64,000 nucleotides of DNA from Ascidia mentula (taxonomy: Eukaryota; Chordata; Ascidiacea; Phlebobranchia; Ascidiidae): positions 625,001 through 689,000 of the forward strand of contig OX387201.1 of assembly GCA_947561715.1 (NCBI GenBank), given 5' to 3'. The translations under genes and the position numbers were made by a program. Below, one piece after another: positions 60,001 to 64,000 of this stretch (position 1 is its first letter; each line of letters opens with the position of its first letter). A model generated the notes under the pieces. It was not told the DNA's origin. It saw nothing but the letters and a program-made list of their open reading frames with translations, and did not search any database.

Positions 60001-63000
60001 CAGGCGAACCGAACGATGCAGTTGGAATCGAACAATGCGTGACGACTATAATGAATTCTGGAAGATGGAACGACGATAATTGCGGGTTGAAAAGATCCGG
60101 GTTTATTTGCAAGAAGTATTTGGGGGCGCCACCGAACCCACCCGGACCCACTGATCCCTGGCCTGGTGATATGTTTGTATTCATGTTGGTAACATTTTCC
60201 ATATTTCCTCCATTCACAGGAAACGTTGGATTTACATGCGTTGCTTTTTGTGTTAAATTGAACTAAATTGCAACTTTTTAAACTTTAATGTTCGAAGAAA
60301 TTCGGAGAACTTCGGAGATGTTAAACATAAATGTCTCCCAAATGTCTGGTCAATTTCTTTAATTTCCCGATATTTCGGCAGGCGGTTGCCCGGCAAACTG
60401 GTTGATGTACACAAACTACTGCTATCAGATACACGGAGAGAATGACGTTTGCGATCCTGCTGTTACCGATAAACCCGAGTGCGCCGCCACTTGGCGAGGT
60501 GCCGTGGAATATTGCAAGAGCGTTGGAGGAGCTTTGACATCGATTCACGATAAATACGAGAACGGTAAGAACAAGAATCAGAAAAATGTTTGTAAAATAT
60601 GGAGTTTAAATCGTTGAGAACCAGAGGGAAAAGCTTAATTTAAGATTTTCAACCATAAAACCGACATTCTTTTCGGAATGTTTCCTTTCGAACATGTAGA
60701 ACTGTTAAAAGTGTTTACGTCATAGCTTATTTTTAATCGAAAGATACAACCATCAGTAGTGACATCACAGCAAGGTCTTTAGTTATGTTAAATCTTCTCA
60801 GCTTTCATCACGGCTCAATCAATCCGGGCTTACCACAATCTCTGGATCGGTATTAGCGACACCCAGTGGGGATTGTACACGTGGGCGAATGGGGACGAAG
60901 TGACTTACACTAACTGGAATGAAGGTACACGTGATGCAGTAGCGGAGGAATAAGTTTAATAAACCGAATAATTTCGATCAATATTACGAATATTGCAAAC
61001 AACCTTGGATAATGATATCTTTGACGTCACAAACCCTGTCGCGAGAGAACACGTGACAGGGGAGTTAGTTTTGATCGATTAAAGGTTTGACATCGAATCG
61101 ACACCAAACAAGCATTGGAATCCCTCTATACATTAATGAACATTTCATAATCCCTGTATCGTCATCACATTATCCAGGCGAACCGAACCATCAAAATGGT
61201 GAAGAGAATTGTGGAGAGCTTTACCACGCTGAAGCATTAGCTGGGCGTTGGAACGACAAGAATTGCGATACTGTCACTCCCTTCATTTGCTCCATGAGCA
61301 AAGATCCACAGACTCCGCCAGGACTTGAACTCAACCAGAACACGAAATGTCCAAGTGGTTGGGTGCAGGTAAATTCATCAAATGAGTTTTTAATTTTGCA
61401 AATAGACGAACGAAGGTTTTCAAGTTCGACAAATATAGGGGCTTTTTTGAAGGATTTCGATTTCAAAGCAACATCTCATTTGCTAACTGTTTTTTTTTCG
61501 CAGTACAACACAATACAAGACAACTATGTCTGTTACTTCCTGGACTCGACTCCGAGAAGTTTCGACGACGCGCAGCAAAACTGTAGGAATCTGAACGGAG
61601 ACTTGGCGAGTTTGCAGACGATGTTCGACCAACATTTCATCACAAGTTATCTGAGGGGACAAACAGCTTGGATCGGAATGAAGCAAAACCAGGTTGGACC
61701 AACATTCAGGCAATGAAATAAATTACTGGAATATTCCGGTTCCGGCGGGGTTCGAATCCACAACGAAAGATTAGGTTGAAATAGTGCCTGCAGCAGCTCC
61801 ATGCAAGTATTATTGTCTGTTTGAACTCGACACAATCTGGTGAAGTTTGTAATTGGGTGGGAACTTTACTGCGACGAAACCTAGCAATAAAACAACAACA
61901 TCTGCAGAGCAAACTATGTTCGGTATCTTACACAACACATTAACATACAGGACACTCAGGACTGGGTGTGGGTGGACGGATGGCCGGTCTGGATTTCAAA
62001 CTGGGGAGAGAACCAACCAACTTCTGACACTTCCAAGTCTTGTGTGATCAACGTCGACTCTGTGTTCGGGTCGGAATGGCTCACGGCTGATTGCAATCAG
62101 ATTTATCCTTCTGTGTGCAAAACATCCACTGGTATGAGGCGTCATATATGCACATCATTACTCACGTTATTTGAACCGTGTGTCAAGATATGACATAAAT
62201 CCCATGATATCTTAAATCAAATAACATGTAGCATAGAGGACATGAAAATCCCATGAGATGTAACCGGGGAACATAAAAACTTTAACGACCTGAAAAAAAT
62301 AAAACTTTACACATTTTTTTAACAAAAACTTTTAAACCTTAAAAGACTTCTGTTGGTTCTTTTTTCAACGATGTAATATTTTCACCCACAGAGGAGATAC
62401 CGCCCACCCCTGGCACTGTGGAGGGATCTTGTCCAGATGATACTTGGGAGGAATACGGTGGATTCTGCTGTAAGGCTTTCGTGACTCTCAACGGGCAGAA
62501 CGAGTAAGTTGGATGGAACGTGGGATTGTGTTTAAACTAGAAATATTTATAAACGTATAGATTTCCTACCGACAACTGTAGTCTTGGGATCATTGCACTA
62601 AACGTTACGTAATAAGTGATTCTAAAATTCACTTGTTATATTTAAACAAACAAGTGCTTTTTTCTGTTCAGCGCTAGATCATGGGCCGACGCCGAATACG
62701 AATGCACGTCATACGGAGGTCACCTTGCAAGTTTTACGTCACGTCACGAGTTGGAATGGATGTTGAGTTGGTATAATGAAACTGAGACTCTCTGGATCGG
62801 ACTCAGGAACAACGGACAAGGTCCCTATGCAATGTTTGAAATATTATATTAAAACCCCCACCCGACCTGAAACCTAAGCTCGTTTACACAAATCACAACA
62901 AATCACATATCCTTACTTGAAGAAGTTAGTTGCTAATGCTGCCAGGCATATTATTGAATAACTTAAAGCTCCACTGGCAAGAAAGCTACTTATTTGGACG

Positions 63001-63811
63001 ACGTATCGGTCGTTATACAACAGACCTTCACCAGGACAAGTGAAGTGAAACGCTAACACCTTACTTAAAACGTTGCGCAGGAGGTTGGTCGTGGGTGGAC
63101 GGGAGACCGGTTTCCTTCACTTACTGGAACGAGGGAGAACCGAACAACGCAGGAGAAGATAACGAGGATTGTGTGGAAATGTACGGAGGAAGCGGAAGGT
63201 GGAATGACATCAACTGTCTTGAGGAACACGGATACGTTTGTCTCGCACCCATGGGTTCGTTTTAAATTTGTAGCGTTTTTTTTTCATCGCCGCACCGCAT
63301 GAATGTTGCTAAAATGGAATACAATCAAAACAGTGCAACCACGCTATTTGATTGTTCTGCAAATTTGTGACGAAAACAAAACAGAAATTCTTCAACAGAG
63401 AAAAAACGGATTATATAAAAACTACTTACAATTTATTAATCCGTATTCGATATCTCTATTCCTAACATAATGCATATATTGAATGTTTTCCTTTGCTTTT
63501 CTGTCACATTATCAGTAAATATCCTTCCGTATATATTTCCAAATTATTACAAATATTACTTTCAGCATTGGGTACAGACGAGAACGGCAATGTTATTTTC
63601 TACACAACTCCCAAACCACCCACAGGTATTCCACAAACACATTGACACTGGCACCTTAATCAGTTGCAAATTGTTTCCATTGCAGAGGAACACAGTGAGA
63701 GCAATAGTGGAATTATTGCTGGGGTTGTATTGGGAATTTTGTTTGCACTTATTTTGATCGGGGGAGCAGCTTTCTATTTGTACAGGAACAGAGACACTGC
63801 GTCCAAAATAG
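43139..63811 (+). CDS. Giant transmembrane multi-domain lectin (12 CTLD, 2 F5/8C, 2 trefoil, SUEL, LCCL), 3' partial
   Basis: Fifty-two exons join without a phase conflict into about 2434 codons, and the frame continues past the window. Order: signal peptide ([15 protein letters not shown]); CTLD1-4 (about residues 17-576); discoidin 1 interrupted by trefoil 1 (577-792); trefoil 2 (793-836); CTLD5 (837-984); SUEL (985-1077); discoidin 2 (1078-1229); LCCL (1230-1325); CTLD6-12 (1326-2372); short stalk; transmembrane helix (about 2400-2426). Repeated CTLD marks are WIGL, EPN or QPD, and WND. EPN with WND in CTLD5, 9, 10 and 12 predicts calcium-dependent mannose-type binding; CTLD1 has QPD, the galactose type. 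A cell-surface recognition role, perhaps immune or allorecognition, is inference. It could be split in databases into several models. Domain-block entries below give exon coordinates. Confidence 0.9.
45601..45714 (+). repeat. 57 bp tandem duplication across a splice donor
   Basis: The unit starting GACAAGTAATGCAGTTCAT at 45601 is repeated from 45658 as GACAAGTGATGCAGTTCAT. Both units include CGCGTCAACAATGGGTCTGA. The first carries the donor used by the CTLD3 first exon; the second carries an additional donor-like AAGTGATG. Confidence 0.9.
48553..48640 (+). repeat. tRNA-derived SINE, family 1
   Basis: GGCGCCCGACCCCATATACT, AACCTGATCTGAATTCGT, GGCCAGGATATCCTGG and GGTTCGAATCCCGGTGTGGT in order: a well-preserved copy with a clear B box. 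It lies in a lectin-gene intron just upstream of the discoidin 1 exon. Confidence 0.8.
48683..50385 (+). CDS. Lectin gene part 2: discoidin 1 with nested trefoil 1, then trefoil 2
   Basis: Exons: 48683-48844 (discoidin N-part, [12 protein letters not shown] to [10 protein letters not shown]), 49474-49596 (trefoil 1, [18 protein letters not shown] and WCFHKG), 49727-49911 and 50011-50188 (discoidin C-part, [20 protein letters not shown] to LRLEVMGC), 50254-50385 (trefoil 2, [20 protein letters not shown]). The 123 nt trefoil 1 exon is phase 1-1. Joining 48844 directly to 49727 also keeps the frame and would give an ordinary discoidin domain. Both trefoil domains keep the C-x-x-x-G-C-C-[FW]-D signature and the W-C-F end. 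Confidence 0.85.
50535..51267 (+). CDS. Lectin gene part 3: CTLD5
   Basis: Exons 50535-50688, 50864-51006, 51121-51267. Signatures: [59 protein letters not shown] and [20 protein letters not shown] plus WND predicts a calcium-dependent mannose-type site. It sits between trefoil 2 and the SUEL domain. Confidence 0.85.
51451..52153 (+). CDS. Lectin gene part 4: SUEL-type (galactose-binding) lectin domain
   Basis: Exons 51451-51556 and 51981-52153. The first has [13 protein letters not shown] and HHASYGR; the second has [30 protein letters not shown] and [10 protein letters not shown]. The order and cysteine spacing match sea-urchin-egg-lectin domains, which bind rhamnose or galactose. The acceptor is CAGCAG, so splicing can begin at 51978 or 51981 with the frame kept. 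Confidence 0.85.
51787..51885 (-). repeat. tRNA-derived SINE, family 1
   Basis: Minus-strand copy inside the intron that splits the SUEL domain: the complement reads GGCCAGGATATCCTGG and GGTTCGAATCCCGG, with AACCTGATCGGGATTCGT before them. Confidence 0.75.
52451..53765 (+). CDS. Lectin gene part 5: discoidin (F5/8C) domain 2
   Basis: Exons 52451-52591, 53109-53272, 53615-53765. The domain runs from [19 protein letters not shown] through [20 protein letters not shown] to [12 protein letters not shown]. Its first internal intron is phase 1 and falls at the same domain position as in discoidin 1, but no trefoil exon is present in that intron. Confidence 0.85.
53890..53965 (-). repeat. Small hairpin retroelement end motif
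   Basis: On the minus strand: CAGATGAAGGTCG, a short loop, CGACCGAAATGTCGACC. A similar motif (GGTGAAGGTC ... GACCGATACGTCG) is at about 63000-63045 on the minus strand. Both lie in lectin introns and resemble the end motifs in 17635-18024 and 9044-9922. Confidence 0.5.
54231..54881 (+). CDS. Lectin gene part 6: LCCL domain
   Basis: Exons 54231-54376 and 54742-54881. Shows [29 protein letters not shown], then [32 protein letters not shown]. This matches the LCCL fold named from Limulus factor C, cochlin and Lgl1, with its four cysteines. LCCL domains are linked with extracellular recognition, including of bacterial products. Confidence 0.85.
55074..63254 (+). CDS. Lectin gene part 7: CTLD6-12
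   Basis: CTLD6: 55074-55165, 55408-55598, 56279-56398, 56696-56777. CTLD7: 56992-57106, 57339-57493, 57558-57692. CTLD8: 57869-58008, 58070-58191, 58659-58815. CTLD9: 58925-59104, 59275-59352, 59544-59655, 60004-60165. CTLD10: 60382-60564, 60802-60924, 61178-61368. CTLD11: 61504-61692, 61951-62131. CTLD12: 62392-62503, 62672-62820, 63081-63254. EPN and WND are both present in 9, 10 and 12. CTLD6, 7, 8 and 11 lack one or both and may be structural. CTLD10 carries extra cysteines ([15 protein letters not shown]). Proline-rich linkers separate several domains. Confidence 0.85.
55605..55780 (+). repeat. tRNA-derived SINE, family 2 (tRNA-like head)
   Basis: The head TTTCCTGTAGCTCAGTTGGT...AGAGC has a D arm, an anticodon arm TGGGC/GCCCA and a T arm GTGAG-TTCAAAC-CTCAC, followed by a T run. 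The acceptor stem has a mismatch and wobbles, and the unit continues into the body GCTGATCCAGCTAGGCTGCA shared with 29616-29720. It is therefore a SINE and not a tRNA gene. Body fragments also occur near 48954 and 58243. It is in an intron within CTLD6. Confidence 0.65.
63566..63811 (+). CDS. Lectin gene part 8: stalk and transmembrane exons (gene continues)
   Basis: Exons 63566-63625 (stalk, [10 protein letters not shown]) and 63686-63811. The second encodes [20 protein letters not shown] followed by [10 protein letters not shown], a single hydrophobic helix with a stop-transfer R. It ends in phase 1 at a GTGGGT donor, so at least one more cytoplasmic exon lies outside the window. This makes the protein type I membrane-bound. 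Confidence 0.85.
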
Positions 63812-64000
63812 GTGGGTTTTAAGTCACAATAAATTTAATAGACAAAGAGGCTCTGTTACATCATAAATTTACTGGAAACATAAACTTACAGGTTGCACTA
63901 ATTGTGTTGTACTCTTCCCACTTTCCAGCATAAATATCATTGATAAAAAGTTTAGTCCCGTAATGAATACTTTAGACCGTACAACGTTTGGTTCCAGAGT

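Overview
This is a eukaryotic, intron-dense and A+T-rich genomic window. The genes point to an invertebrate chordate, most likely an ascidian tunicate such as Ciona. Many introns are short (one is 59 bp), there are several families of short retroposons and MITE-like elements, and one large lectin gene mixes C-type lectin, discoidin, trefoil, SUEL and LCCL domains. The species is inferred from these traits and not proven.

Layout. 1-7292 has no recognisable gene but holds dispersed repeats and a foldback element. 7293-19513 carries four tandem four-exon genes on the plus strand for GNAT N-acetyltransferases of the arylalkylamine N-acetyltransferase-like type. Copies 1/2 and 3/4 form pairs, and retroposons sit between and inside the genes. 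21184-34260 (minus) is a complete 34-exon UDP-glucose:glycoprotein glucosyltransferase (about 1607 aa) with an ER-retention tail. 35653-36222 (plus) is a single-exon bHLH factor of TCF23/24-like type. 36944-38277 (plus) is a four-exon NUDT8-like Nudix hydrolase. 39127-41306 (minus) is a five-exon gene resembling the ciliary protein CFAP107. 43139 to beyond 64000 (plus) is a giant type I membrane lectin: 52 phase-consistent exons encode a signal peptide, 12 C-type lectin domains, two discoidin (F5/8C) domains, two trefoil domains, a SUEL domain, an LCCL domain and a transmembrane segment. The rest of its cytoplasmic tail lies outside the window.

Most notable observations. (1) Two related hammerhead-ribozyme folds lie on the minus strand, one in the sense orientation inside a UGGT intron and one antisense inside a NUDT8-like intron. 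(2) A trefoil domain is encoded by a symmetric phase 1-1 exon placed inside the first discoidin domain of the lectin; the second discoidin domain has the same intron without it. (3) Mobile elements have readable target-site duplications, including one insertion whose empty site is kept in the neighbouring gene duplicate.

The genes do not form one pathway. They look like unrelated neighbours, apart from the tandem acetyltransferase cluster. Exon limits were read by eye from splice consensus, reading phase and family similarity, so individual boundaries need transcript data.
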